A stretch of DNA of 64,000 nucleotides from NCBI RefSeq assembly GCF_000974485.1, contig NZ_BBOM01000006.1, positions 248,001-312,000 of the forward strand, read 5' to 3'. The notes under the pieces were generated by a model. It was not told the origin of the DNA. It worked only from the letters and a program-made list of their open reading frames with translations, and made no database searches. A program made the translations under genes and the position numbers. Positions 1-10,646 of the stretch are shown here, one piece after another; position 1 is the first letter of the stretch; every line of letters starts with the position of its first letter. This DNA comes from Streptomyces sp. NBRC 109706 (GTDB lineage Bacteria; Actinomycetota; Actinomycetes; Streptomycetales; Streptomycetaceae).

Positions 1-2
1 GG

Positions 3-1550
3 GGGAGCGCGGACGAACGTCTGGGCGCCCTCGCGCACGCCGGCGCGCCCGCGTCCCTGCGCGCCGGCGTGGTGGCCGAGCTGCGCCGCCGCCTGCCCCC
101 GGCCCCGCCGGCCCCCGTCACCCCCGAGGCCCTTGACCGGCCCGACACCGCCCAGCTGGTGCTCCGTTCCACCGATCTCGCCGACGAGGTCTTCGACGCC
201 GCGATCCCGCTGCTGCCGGGGCCGCCGGCCCAGCTGCGGGAGGGAGAGGAGTTGAGCGCCTGGGTGACCGGGCACGGCGCGGCGCTCGCCGCCTGGCGCA
301 CCATATGGCGCCGCGTGCTGACGGCCCACCCCACCCGCTATGCCCGGCTGCTGACGCTGCTCGACGACGCGCACGCCGAACAGGCCGCGACCGTGGTGCG
401 CCAACTGCTGCTGGGCGCGCTGCCCTGGACGGTCGAGCCCGAGCTGCTGGTCGCCCTGGCCGAGGACGATCTGGCGCGGTTCGCCGGCGCCGCCCTGACC
501 AGCCGGATCTGTCTGAGTCTGCTGGCCGGCCACTCGTCGGAGGCGACCGCCGAGCTGGTCGCCGACGAGTTGGAGGCCCTGCCCGCCGGGGACCGCAGGC
601 TGCCGCTCGCCTACCTCGGGGAGTTCGGCGCCACCCCGGAACGCGGGCTGCGCACGGCCTCCGACTGGGTCGCCCGCGCGGTGGCCGAACGCTGGGGCCC
701 GCTGCTGACCGCCGACGAATCCCGCCCCTGGCGCACCCCGCCCGAGACCCGCGCCGCGCTGCGGGAGCGCTTCGCGCTGACCGCGCTCCGGGCGCTCGAA
801 CTCTGGCGCGCACGCCCCGACTTCCCGCTCTGCCGACCGGAACAGATCGGCTGGCTGCTCCCCCTGGCCCGTGAACTCCCGGCACTGCGCCCGGCGTTCC
901 GGGAAGGCGCCGGCGAGCTGCTGGCCGACGCCGAACGCGGCCGCCGACACCGCCGCCTCCGCAGGGGCGCCTACCCGGCGGCCGACGACCGCGCCTACGA
1001 CGAGCTGCTCAACGAGCTGAGGGAACTGCTCGGCCTTGGCTGGCGCGGCATCCCGGCCGATCCCACGCCGACCGAACTCGCCTTTCAGCCGGCCGAGATG
1101 CTTGGCCGACTGGTCCGCGACGGCGTCTCCGACGCGCTGGCCGAGCGGCTGCTGCTGGGCCACGCGGTGCGCGGCTACCGCTCGGGGCCCGCCTTCGCCG
1201 AACTGCTGGAGGCGCATTCGGCGCCCACCGAGGCGCTCCGCCGGCTCACCGACGAGCTGCCCGACCGGCTCGCCGACCAGCCCTGGGCGGAACAGACCTG
1301 GGCCCGGGCGGTGTTGGCGTCCGGGCGGGCCGACGCCCACACCATCAGGGCGCTGCCGGCGCACGCCGCGCTCTCCGCGCCGGCGCCCGAGCCGGGCGCG
1401 AGCGGGCCCACCGTGCTCTCGGTGATCACCGAGGCGCTGGGCGACGACGCCGACGCCTGGCACCGCTTCGCCACCGGCCCGCTGCGGGCCCCCGGCGGGC
1501 TCCGCCTGGGCGCCGCGCTCGACCTCGCCCGGCCCGATCACCCCCATTGA
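3..1550 (+). CDS. hypothetical protein, 5'-truncated by window edge
   Basis: The reading frame is open from the first bases of the window to the stop at 1550, so the true start lies upstream. The first internal start codon is at 69 and would give 493 residues. The visible part is Ala/Leu/Arg-rich, strongly alpha-helical in composition, with no membrane segment, signal peptide or catalytic motif I recognise. Runs of amphipathic helices suggest a helical-repeat protein, possibly of ARM/HEAT type. Codon use matches a real Streptomyces gene. A function cannot be assigned. Confidence 0.7.
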   Translation, partial: GSADERLGALAHAGAPASLRAGVVAELRRRLPPAPPAPVTPEALDRPDTAQLVLRSTDLADEVFDAAIPLLPGPPAQLREGEELSAWVTGHGAALAAWRTIWRRVLTAHPTRYARLLTLLDDAHAEQAATVVRQLLLGALPWTVEPELLVALAEDDLARFAGAALTSRICLSLLAGHSSEATAELVADELEALPAGDRRLPLAYLGEFGATPERGLRTASDWVARAVAERWGPLLTADESRPWRTPPETRAALRERFALTALRALELWRARPDFPLCRPEQIGWLLPLARELPALRPAFREGAGELLADAERGRRHRRLRRGAYPAADDRAYDELLNELRELLGLGWRGIPADPTPTELAFQPAEMLGRLVRDGVSDALAERLLLGHAVRGYRSGPAFAELLEAHSAPTEALRRLTDELPDRLADQPWAEQTWARAVLASGRADAHTIRALPAHAALSAPAPEPGASGPTVLSVITEALGDDADAWHRFATGPLRAPGGLRLGAALDLARPDHPH

Positions 1551-1658
1551 GACCGGCCCGACTCCCGGGCGACGCGATAACGTTTTGGCTCCCCCGATTC
1601 GCCATCGCCCGTGCTAGGCTGGGCGGCGTTGCAGTCATGTTACCCATGAACGTTTTAT

Positions 1659-1693
1659 GCGCCTGGCGGGATATGGCCCGCAGGCGCGTTTTT
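1659..1693 (+). promoter_or_regulatory. GC hairpin followed by T6 in the csp leader
   Basis: GCGCCTGGCGGG and CCCGCAGGCGC pair, with one bulged base, around an ATATGG loop. GTTTTTT follows directly. It lies about 90 bases before the cold-shock gene and about 110 after the preceding stop. It could terminate the upstream gene, or act as an attenuator or thermosensor if the csp transcript starts before it. Confidence 0.55.
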
Positions 1694-1783
1694 TGTGCCG
1701 GCCATTTCCCGACGGACTCATTGCGGCGACAGTTCAGCCCCACAAAGTGTGGGGCTGGCATGGAATTCAGCAGGGGAAAAGGT

Positions 1784-1990
1784 ATGGCTTCCGGAATCGT
1801 CAAGTGGTTCAACTCGGAAAAGGGCTACGGCTTCATTCAGCAGGACGGCGGCGGCGCTGACGTCTTCGCGCACTACTCCAATATCGCCGCCCAGGGCTTC
1901 CGCGAGCTCCACGAGGGCCAGCGGGTCGAGTTCGACGTGACCCAGGGCCAGAAGGGCCCGCAGGCCGAGAACATCACCCCCATCGCCTGA
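1784..1990 (+). CDS. cold-shock protein (CspA family)
   Basis: This 68-residue single cold-shock domain binds single-stranded RNA/DNA and acts as a cytoplasmic RNA chaperone. Both RNA-binding motifs are visible: RNP1-like KGYGFI (about residues 15-20) and RNP2-like VFAHYS (about 28-33). The N-terminus, which includes VKWFNSEKG, is typical of the family, and length equals the family norm of 66-70. The start at 1784 follows an AGGGGAAAAGG ribosome site; longer in-frame starts would add a tail unlike the family. The gene is monocistronic, with its own strong terminator. Many Streptomyces carry several paralogues, so the exact csp letter cannot be given. Confidence 0.95.
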   Translation: MASGIVKWFNSEKGYGFIQQDGGGADVFAHYSNIAAQGFRELHEGQRVEFDVTQGQKGPQAENITPIA

Positions 1991-2007
1991 CCTGGGGAGA
2001 CACCGTC

Positions 2008-2031
2008 CGGCCGGGGGCGCGCCCCCGGCCG
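2008..2031. terminator. 24-bp perfect palindrome after csp
   Basis: The sequence is a perfect inverted repeat of the type CGGCCGGGGGCG/CGCCCCCGGCCG, 18 bases after the csp stop. It has no T-run, as is usual for high-GC actinomycete terminators. It could serve both flanking convergent genes. Confidence 0.75.
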
Positions 2032-2165
2032 TTCGCATGTCCAGGCCGCCCGGCCGGCCAGCGCGCACCGCGCCGCCGACCGCGTTCCGCGGCATGGAGC
2101 GAGCCCCGGATCGCGTCTCCGCCATCCGGGGCCTCCTCCGTTGTACGGCGGAGTTCACCCGCGAT

Positions 2166-2825
2166 TCACGAACTCCCCAGCGTCGCCCCGACCACCCGAA
2201 AGTGACCCCGCAGGCAGACGCGTCCGATGAGGATCCCCAGCACGAGTGTCCCGGTGCCGACGAGCGCCGCGAGATTCGCCGTCTGCTGATCGCCGACGGG
2301 CACAAACGCATACCAGTGGGTGCCGTCCGCCCGGTGAATCGGCTCCCATACTCCGGCCGCCAACACATAGCCGTAGACGCCCTGCGCGATCAGCCCGGCG
2401 GGCAGCAGGGCGACCACACATCCCGCGGTCATATCGGTCAGCAACCACCACAGCTGCCGCCAGCTGTTGCCGTCCCGCAACAGCGCCAGCGTGCGCGCCG
2501 GCGCGTTTGCGTCGACGCGCGCCGGGAGTTCCTGCCGAGCGGGCAACGAGAGCCCGGCCCACCGGATCGCCAGCTCGCGCCGCTGATCCGCCAGGGCCCT
2601 GATCCAGCCCAGCAGCACCGGAGTGGTGTAGAGCCCGATCCCGACCGGGATCAGGCAGACGGACACCACGGCCAGGCAGAAGAGCGGGACCGAGGCCACC
2701 AGCGTGAGCGCCGCGAGCGCCAGCGCCCGCCAGGGCGCCGACAGCCGACCGGGCGTCCCGCCCCGCACCGCGGATCCCGCCGAGGCGCCGACCCGAGTCG
2801 AGTCCATCAAGCTCGCCGTGTTCAT
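2166..2825 (-). CDS. membrane protein with a putative-sensor domain, kinase lacking
   Basis: This 219-residue membrane protein has about four hydrophobic segments: one near residues 30-70 and a pair near 130-215. The layout, including the Trp/Pro/Gly pattern ('VGIGLYTTPVLLGWIRALA'), resembles the Pfam 'putative sensor' domain that Streptomyces histidine kinases carry at their N-terminus. The chain ends right after the last helix, so no kinase domain is present and no kinase or regulator gene is adjacent. The start at 2825 is chosen because CTTGGGGGAG precedes it; upstream in-frame starts give a Pro/Gly-rich non-conserved tail. Family assignment is moderate; the ligand is unknown. Confidence 0.65.
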   Translation of the reverse strand: MNTASLMDSTRVGASAGSAVRGGTPGRLSAPWRALALAALTLVASVPLFCLAVVSVCLIPVGIGLYTTPVLLGWIRALADQRRELAIRWAGLSLPARQELPARVDANAPARTLALLRDGNSWRQLWWLLTDMTAGCVVALLPAGLIAQGVYGYVLAAGVWEPIHRADGTHWYAFVPVGDQQTANLAALVGTGTLVLGILIGRVCLRGHFRVVGATLGSS

Positions 2826-3238
2826 CGCGCTCCCCCAAGTCTGTTGACGTTCCCGTGAAGTCCTCGCGGAATCCCGAGGGTTCCCCGGGTCTCCGCCGCT
2901 CCCCGGGCCGCTCGGCCCCGCCGCGGCCGGCTCCTCCGCCGGGGCCAGGAGCCGGTGACCGCGTGTCAACAATCCTTCCGGGCCCGGGGGCGGACGTCAG
3001 CCCGGCCACCCCCCGGACGGGGGTGTACCCGCCGACACCCGGGACCGTTCACCCCGCACCCCACCGCCGGGGGGGGCGGGGGCGCCGGGCCGACTCCCGT
3101 CCGTGGGCCGACGACAGCGCCCCGTAGAAAGCCCTTGCCCACCCCCTTGACCGATCCCGGCCACGCTCATACTGTCGCGCCCACTCGAACCCTATTGAAA
3201 CGACTCAATCGACGCACCCGCACGGCGGAAGGACTCCG

Positions 3239-5566
3239 ATGCGACCTCGACAGCGAGGCATCCGGCACCCCTACGGCGCGAGACGCCGGCTGGGTGTCGC
3301 CCTGCTGGCGGCCGGACTGCTGGCCACCGGCGCCCCCGTGGCCCAGGGCCAGTCCGGCGACCACGGCGGCCATGGCGGGCCCGGCGGCCATGCCCAGGGC
3401 CCACGGATGGAACGACTCGACCGGGGCCTGGTGGCCGTCCATACCGACGAGGGGGTGTTCCTCAGCTGGCGGCTGCTCGGGCCCGAGGCCACCGGCCATA
3501 CCGAGACCGGCGTGGCCGGCCCCGACTTTGTCGTCTACCGCGACGGGGAGGCCCTGACCACGGTCACCGACAGCACCAACTTCCTGGACACGGACGGCAG
3601 TGCGGAGTCCAGCTACCGGGTGGCCGCCGTGGTCGACGGACGCGAGCAGCGGCCGAGCGCCCCCGTCACTCCGGCATCCGAGGCCTTCCACGAGATCCCG
3701 CTGCGCAAGCCGGCGGACGGGGTGACGCCGGCCGGCGAGGAGTACACCTACCACGCCAACGACATGAGCGTCGGCGACATGGACGGCGACGGCGCCTACG
3801 AGTACGTCGTCAAATGGGATCCGTCGAACTCCAAGGACGTCTCCCAGGTCGGCTACACCGGGCCCGTCTATCTGGACACCTACCGGCTCGACGGGACGCT
3901 GCTGCACCGCGTCGACCTGGGCGTCAACGTGCGCGCCGGCGCGCACTACACCCAGTTCCTGGTCTCGGACTTCGACGGCGACGGCCGCTCCGAGCTGATG
4001 TTGAAGACCGCCCCCGGCAGTCGGATCATCCGCTATGACGAGCGCGGCCGGGTGCGTTCCTCGCAGTACATCACCATGCCTCGAAGCGATGTCAGGGCCG
4101 GCTACGGGCATGGCGACGACTACCGACTCAGCGCGGACGACTACCGCCAGCATCTGGTCGAGATGTTCGAGGGGTGGTCGGAGCATCCCGAGGTGGTGGC
4201 GGGCAACTGGCCGGCCACCCTGGAGGAGGCCTTCGGCATCGAGCCGAGCTATGCCTACCCGCTGTCCACGGCGGACGCGGAGGCCCTGGTCGACCACTTC
4301 ATCGACGTCTACGCACCGTCCCGCAGCGAGCGCAACAATCTGCGCGCCTTCGAGGGCTTCATTCTGGACGGGCCCGAATACCTCACCGTCATCGACGGCA
4401 GGAGCGGCCGGGAGCTGGACACCGTCCGGTACTGGCCCGACCGGCATGACGACGGGCTGATGTGGGGCGACTACGCCATGAGCCGGATCGAACCGGGCAA
4501 CCGTGTCGACCGGTTCCTCGCCACCGTGGCCTACCTCGACGGGCGGAACCCCTCGGCCGTCTTCGCCCGCGGCTACTACACCAGAAGCACTCTGGCCGCC
4601 TACCGCTGGGACGGCCGGCAGCTGCGTCAGGAGTGGACCGTGGACAGCGGGTTCGCCCCGATGTCCAACCCGTTCAACGACTCCCCGCACGGCGTCGACG
4701 GCACCGATCCGGAGTTCGGCACGCTGACCACCCAGGGCTTCCACTCGCTGAGTTCGGCCGATGTGGACGGCGACGGGCGGCAGGAGATCGTCTACGGCTC
4801 CGCCACCATCGACGACGACGGCGGTCTGCTCTACAGCTCGGGCCATCTGATGCCGCCGGAGAGCGCGGCGCCGGGCGAGGAGGCCAGGCTGGGCCACGGG
4901 GACGCCATGCATGTGGCGGACATCGACCCGAACCGCCCGGGACTTGAGATCTTCACCGTGCACGAGGGCGGCGCCTGGGCCCCGCTCGGCTACGCCCTGC
5001 GGGACGCCGCCGACGGCGAGGTGATCTACGGCGGTTACACCGGCGTGGACACCGGGCGCGGCATGGTCGGCGATATCGACCCGGACGTGCCGGGCCTGGA
5101 GACCTGGGCGTCCAACGGGGTCGGCCTGTGGAGCGCGGCCGGCGAGCAGCTGGGCACGGAGATCCCGGGAACCAACATGAGCATCCGCTTCGCGGCGGAG
5201 CCCACCACCCAGCTGGTCAACGGCGCGTTGGACGAGACGCCGACCGTGGACGACTGGACGCGCGGCCGACTGCTGACGGCCGAGGGCACCCGCACCAACA
5301 ACCACACCAAGGGCAACCCCTCGTTGGTCGCCGATGTTCTGGGCGACTGGCGTGAGGAGTTGCTGGTGCGCACCGAGGACAGCTCGGCGATGCGGATCTA
5401 TCTGAGCACCGAGGTGACCGGGCACAAGCTCTACACCCTGATGCATGATCCGCAGTACCGGGTGGAGGTGGCCAGGCAGCAGACCACCTACAACCAGCCG
5501 GCCTATCCGAGCTTCTATCTGGCCTCGGACATGGACTGGTCGACCGTGCCGCTGCCCCGCCGGTAG
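3239..5566 (+). CDS. secreted rhamnogalacturonan lyase (PL11)
   Basis: It cleaves the rhamnogalacturonan-I backbone of pectin by beta-elimination outside the cell. The first ~40 residues form a Tat/Sec-like leader (arginine-rich start, hydrophobic ALLAAGLLATGAP, then cleavage), followed by a His/Gly-rich linker. The body has the PL11 beta-propeller hallmarks: repeated calcium-binding loops such as DMDGDGAYE, DFDGDGRSE and DVDGDGRQE, and the segment NTRxN-NNHTKGNPSLVADVLGDWREE near the C-terminus. Its 775 residues fit a YesW/YesX-type catalytic module without a carbohydrate-binding domain. The start has GGAAGGACTCC in front. It is transcribed alone and ends in a strong terminator shared with the geosmin synthase gene. 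Endo versus exo action cannot be told from sequence alone. Confidence 0.92.
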   Translation: MRPRQRGIRHPYGARRRLGVALLAAGLLATGAPVAQGQSGDHGGHGGPGGHAQGPRMERLDRGLVAVHTDEGVFLSWRLLGPEATGHTETGVAGPDFVVYRDGEALTTVTDSTNFLDTDGSAESSYRVAAVVDGREQRPSAPVTPASEAFHEIPLRKPADGVTPAGEEYTYHANDMSVGDMDGDGAYEYVVKWDPSNSKDVSQVGYTGPVYLDTYRLDGTLLHRVDLGVNVRAGAHYTQFLVSDFDGDGRSELMLKTAPGSRIIRYDERGRVRSSQYITMPRSDVRAGYGHGDDYRLSADDYRQHLVEMFEGWSEHPEVVAGNWPATLEEAFGIEPSYAYPLSTADAEALVDHFIDVYAPSRSERNNLRAFEGFILDGPEYLTVIDGRSGRELDTVRYWPDRHDDGLMWGDYAMSRIEPGNRVDRFLATVAYLDGRNPSAVFARGYYTRSTLAAYRWDGRQLRQEWTVDSGFAPMSNPFNDSPHGVDGTDPEFGTLTTQGFHSLSSADVDGDGRQEIVYGSATIDDDGGLLYSSGHLMPPESAAPGEEARLGHGDAMHVADIDPNRPGLEIFTVHEGGAWAPLGYALRDAADGEVIYGGYTGVDTGRGMVGDIDPDVPGLETWASNGVGLWSAAGEQLGTEIPGTNMSIRFAAEPTTQLVNGALDETPTVDDWTRGRLLTAEGTRTNNHTKGNPSLVADVLGDWREELLVRTEDSSAMRIYLSTEVTGHKLYTLMHDPQYRVEVARQQTTYNQPAYPSFYLASDMDWSTVPLPRR

Positions 5567-5586
5567 CGACGGCGGAGCCACGGCCC

Positions 5587-5623
5587 GCCGGCCCGCCCGG
5601 GACAACCTCCCGGGCGGGCCGGC
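5587..5623. terminator. bidirectional terminator, 16-bp stem
   Basis: GCCGGCCCGCCCGGGA and its exact reverse complement surround a 5-base loop. It lies between the convergent lyase and geosmin synthase genes. Confidence 0.85.
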
Positions 5624-5632
5624 CCAGTTGGG

Positions 5633-7963
<2,331 letters not shown>

Positions 7964-8026
7964 TCATATGAGTTGGGCTTTCCGGTGGAAGCCGGAGCGA
8001 GTGAGCGACAGGGGGAGACCACTCCG

Positions 8027-9181
8027 ATGAACACGCCGAACACCACCAACACCCCTCACACCAGCGTGCGTTACTCCGAGAAACGGTCCTGGAATCCGTT
8101 CGGGGCGCCGCCCGTAGAACTCGACGGCAGCGAGCTGCGGATCGGCCGGCGGCGCACCCCGCTGGCCGAGTTGCGGCTGGTGGCGATGGCCGACGCCTGG
8201 CTGCGCGGCGCCTGGCTCGGCGGCGGCGGCAGCGAACGTCAGCTGTCGGAACTCCCGCACGGACCCGGCGTGTTGCCGGTGACCCGGGCCAGCGGCGCGA
8301 CGGTGCCGGTCAGGGTGCGGAACGTCGCCGCCCTCGCCGCCGCGCTCGGCGAGACGGCCGTCCAGTGGTCGGGCGGCCGGAAGGCCGTGCGGCGGGCGGC
8401 GGCGCTGGCCGAACGGGAGGGCGTCCCGCTGTGGATCGCGCGCCGAGAGGCCGCCGGCCCGCACGGCCGGCCGATCCTGGTGGCCGTCGACCGCCGCCTG
8501 GTCCGCGCCGACGTGTGGACGGAGGGCGCGCCACCGGTGCGGCTGCGCGGCCCCGCCGGCTGGCACAACGACGACAGGTCCGCGCTGCTCGGCCTGGTGG
8601 TGACGGTCGGCGGGGAACGGGCGACGCTCGACGCCAGGTTCCGCTGGCGAGCCGCCAGGAACACGGTCACCCTGCGGGCCGGCACGTCCGAGTGGCAGCT
8701 GACCCGCGCCTTCCGCCGGACCTCCCGGCTCAGCAGGAACGGCCAGCCGGTCGCGGTGCTCACCCGCCCAGCGGCGCGGCCCCCGGGGGACGCGCCCGAG
8801 GCGCTGCTGCCGTTGGCCGATGTCCAGCACCTCACCGATGATCCGTCGGATGCCGTGGTGGCCCACTTCTTCGGGGCCTGCTTCGGCCTGGGCGACGCCG
8901 TCGGCACCGTCCGGTTCGGCGACCGTCGGCCGCAGCCGCGCTCCGACGACTACCTGCTCTGGGCGGAGGCCTGGCCCACCGGGCTGGGCGAGCACCAGGA
9001 CGATTCGGGGCCGGGCGCCTCGGGCGACGGCTGGACGGAAGGCGGCTCGGGCGGCTCCGGTGGTTTCGGCGGCGACGGCGGGTCAGGCGGCGGTGACGGG
9101 GGCGGCGGCGGTTTCTTCGGCGGCGGCGACGGAGGGGGCGGCGGCTCGGACGGCGGGGGCGGTGGTGGCGGCGGCGAATAG
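8027..9181 (+). CDS. hypothetical protein with Gly-rich C-terminal tail
   Basis: It encodes 384 residues of unknown function. Residues 1-320 look like a soluble globular domain with RIGRRRTPLAELRLVAMADAW near the start and no signal peptide. The last ~60 residues are almost only Gly with Ser/Asp/Phe, as in TIGR04222-like actinomycete tails. The ATG at 8027 has a clear AGGGGGAGA site; a longer start at 7973 does not. It sits alone between geoA and phrB. I do not recognise the family. Confidence 0.75.
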   Translation: MNTPNTTNTPHTSVRYSEKRSWNPFGAPPVELDGSELRIGRRRTPLAELRLVAMADAWLRGAWLGGGGSERQLSELPHGPGVLPVTRASGATVPVRVRNVAALAAALGETAVQWSGGRKAVRRAAALAEREGVPLWIARREAAGPHGRPILVAVDRRLVRADVWTEGAPPVRLRGPAGWHNDDRSALLGLVVTVGGERATLDARFRWRAARNTVTLRAGTSEWQLTRAFRRTSRLSRNGQPVAVLTRPAARPPGDAPEALLPLADVQHLTDDPSDAVVAHFFGACFGLGDAVGTVRFGDRRPQPRSDDYLLWAEAWPTGLGEHQDDSGPGASGDGWTEGGSGGSGGFGGDGGSGGGDGGGGGFFGGGDGGGGGSDGGGGGGGGE

Positions 9182-9253
9182 GCCGCCGACCGGCGCCTGC
9201 CCCCGGCCGGCCCGGCCGGCCGAGGCGTCACCGGCCCTCGGCCGACGCTTGGG

Positions 9254-10615
9254 TCAGTCCCGGTCGCGCGCGGCGTGGAAGCGGCGGGCGCCGTCGGCCA
9301 GATCGACCAGCGGCGGTGGGTAGTCGGGGCGCTCGGCCGCCGGCAGGCGCCAGGGCTGATGCACCGCGCGCCCCTCGATTCCGGCCAACTCCGGCACCCA
9401 GCGCCGGACATAGTCCCCCTCCGAGTCGAAGCGGCGCGCCTGGGTGAGCGGGTTGAGCACCCGCCCCGGGCGGGTGTCGGTGCCGGTGCCGGCCGTCCAC
9501 TGCCAGTTGAGCTGGTTGTTGGCGATGTCCCCGTCCACCAGCAGGTCGAGGAAGTGCCGCGCGCCGGCGCGCCAGTCCAGATAGAGGGTCTTGGTCAGAA
9601 AGCTGGCCACCAGCAGCCGTGCCCGTCCGTGCATCCACCCCTCGTGGCGCAGTTGACGCATCGCCGCGTCCACCACCGGGTAGCCGGTGCGTCCCGCGCG
9701 CCAGGCGTCGAACGCGGCGGGGTCGTCGCGCCAACGGTCGTTCCTGGGACGGTAGTCGCGGTGGGCGGCGGGCTGGCGGGCGGCCAGCACCTGGTGGTGG
9801 AAGTCGCGCCAGGCGAGCTGCCGCACGAAGTCGTCCGCGCCCGGACCGCCGCGCCGGCGTGCCTGGTGCAGCGCGTCGGTGGGCGAGAGGCAGCCGAAGT
9901 GCAGAAACGGGGAGAGTCGCGAGGTGGCGTCGGCCGCCAGATCGTCGGCCGCCTCGTGGTAGTCGTCGAGATGGCGGCCGACCCAGGCCGAGAGTCGCCG
10001 TCGACCCCGGGCCTCGCCGCCCCTGGCCAGGCCGGGCGACGGGGTCCCCTTGGCGAGCGAGGCGCCCTCCGGCAGCGGCTCGGAACGCACCTCGGGCACC
10101 GGCACCGAGCGGGGCACCGGCAACGGATCCCGCACCCGCTCCCGGTCCCAGCGGCGGAAGTACGGCGTGAACACCGCGAAATGGTCGCGGTCGGTGGGCA
10201 CCAGCGCGCCCGGCGGCACCACCGTCAGCACCGCGTCATGGACCCGCAGGGCGCGTCCGTCCCGTTCGAGCGCCGCGCGCAGGCGCCGTTCGCGCCGGTT
10301 GGCGAACGCGCTGACGCCCGCCGCCAGATGGACCTCGCCGGCGCCCGTCTCGGCGGCGACCCTGGCGGTTTCGGCCACGGCGTCGCCGTGCCGCACCACC
10401 AGGCGGCCGCCGCGCGCCCGCAGCGCCTCGTCCAACTCGGCGAGCGCGTCGGCCAGAAAGGCCGCCCGGTTGGGTACGACGAAGCCGGCCTCGGCGACCG
10501 CCGGGTCGACGACGAAGAGCGGCACCACCCGCCGCGCGGCGTCCAACGCCCCGCGCAGCACCGGGTTGTCGCGCAGCCGCAGGTCGGCGGTGAACAGCGC
10601 GATCGAGACATCCAT
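9254..10615 (-). CDS. phrB: deoxyribodipyrimidine photolyase (class I CPD)
   Basis: It repairs UV-induced cyclobutane pyrimidine dimers using blue light, reduced FAD and an antenna cofactor. The N-terminal ~130 residues form the alpha/beta antenna domain (LFTADLRLRDNPVL). The C-terminal helical FAD domain has the signatures RLSPFLHFGCLSP, TGYPVVDAAMRQL, GWMHGRARL and the DGDIANNQLNWQWTAGTGTD stretch. Its 453 residues are normal for the family. GGAGGAG precedes the start. Only 31 bases separate it from the SDR gene upstream on the same strand, so they are probably co-transcribed. Actinomycete photolyase genes with a similar SDR neighbour are often light-induced, but no LitR or CarH-type regulator is visible here. 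Confidence 0.97.
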   Translation of the reverse strand: MDVSIALFTADLRLRDNPVLRGALDAARRVVPLFVVDPAVAEAGFVVPNRAAFLADALAELDEALRARGGRLVVRHGDAVAETARVAAETGAGEVHLAAGVSAFANRRERRLRAALERDGRALRVHDAVLTVVPPGALVPTDRDHFAVFTPYFRRWDRERVRDPLPVPRSVPVPEVRSEPLPEGASLAKGTPSPGLARGGEARGRRRLSAWVGRHLDDYHEAADDLAADATSRLSPFLHFGCLSPTDALHQARRRGGPGADDFVRQLAWRDFHHQVLAARQPAAHRDYRPRNDRWRDDPAAFDAWRAGRTGYPVVDAAMRQLRHEGWMHGRARLLVASFLTKTLYLDWRAGARHFLDLLVDGDIANNQLNWQWTAGTGTDTRPGRVLNPLTQARRFDSEGDYVRRWVPELAGIEGRAVHQPWRLPAAERPDYPPPLVDLADGARRFHAARDRD

Positions 10616-10646
10616 CGCTCCTCCGGGAGCCTCTCGGAAAGTCTTC

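Noticed and set aside
3167..5605. 812-codon open frame antisense to the rhamnogalacturonan lyase
   Set aside because: Low-complexity Val/Gly/Arg product typical of antisense frames in high-GC DNA; the plus-strand protein is a clear family member.
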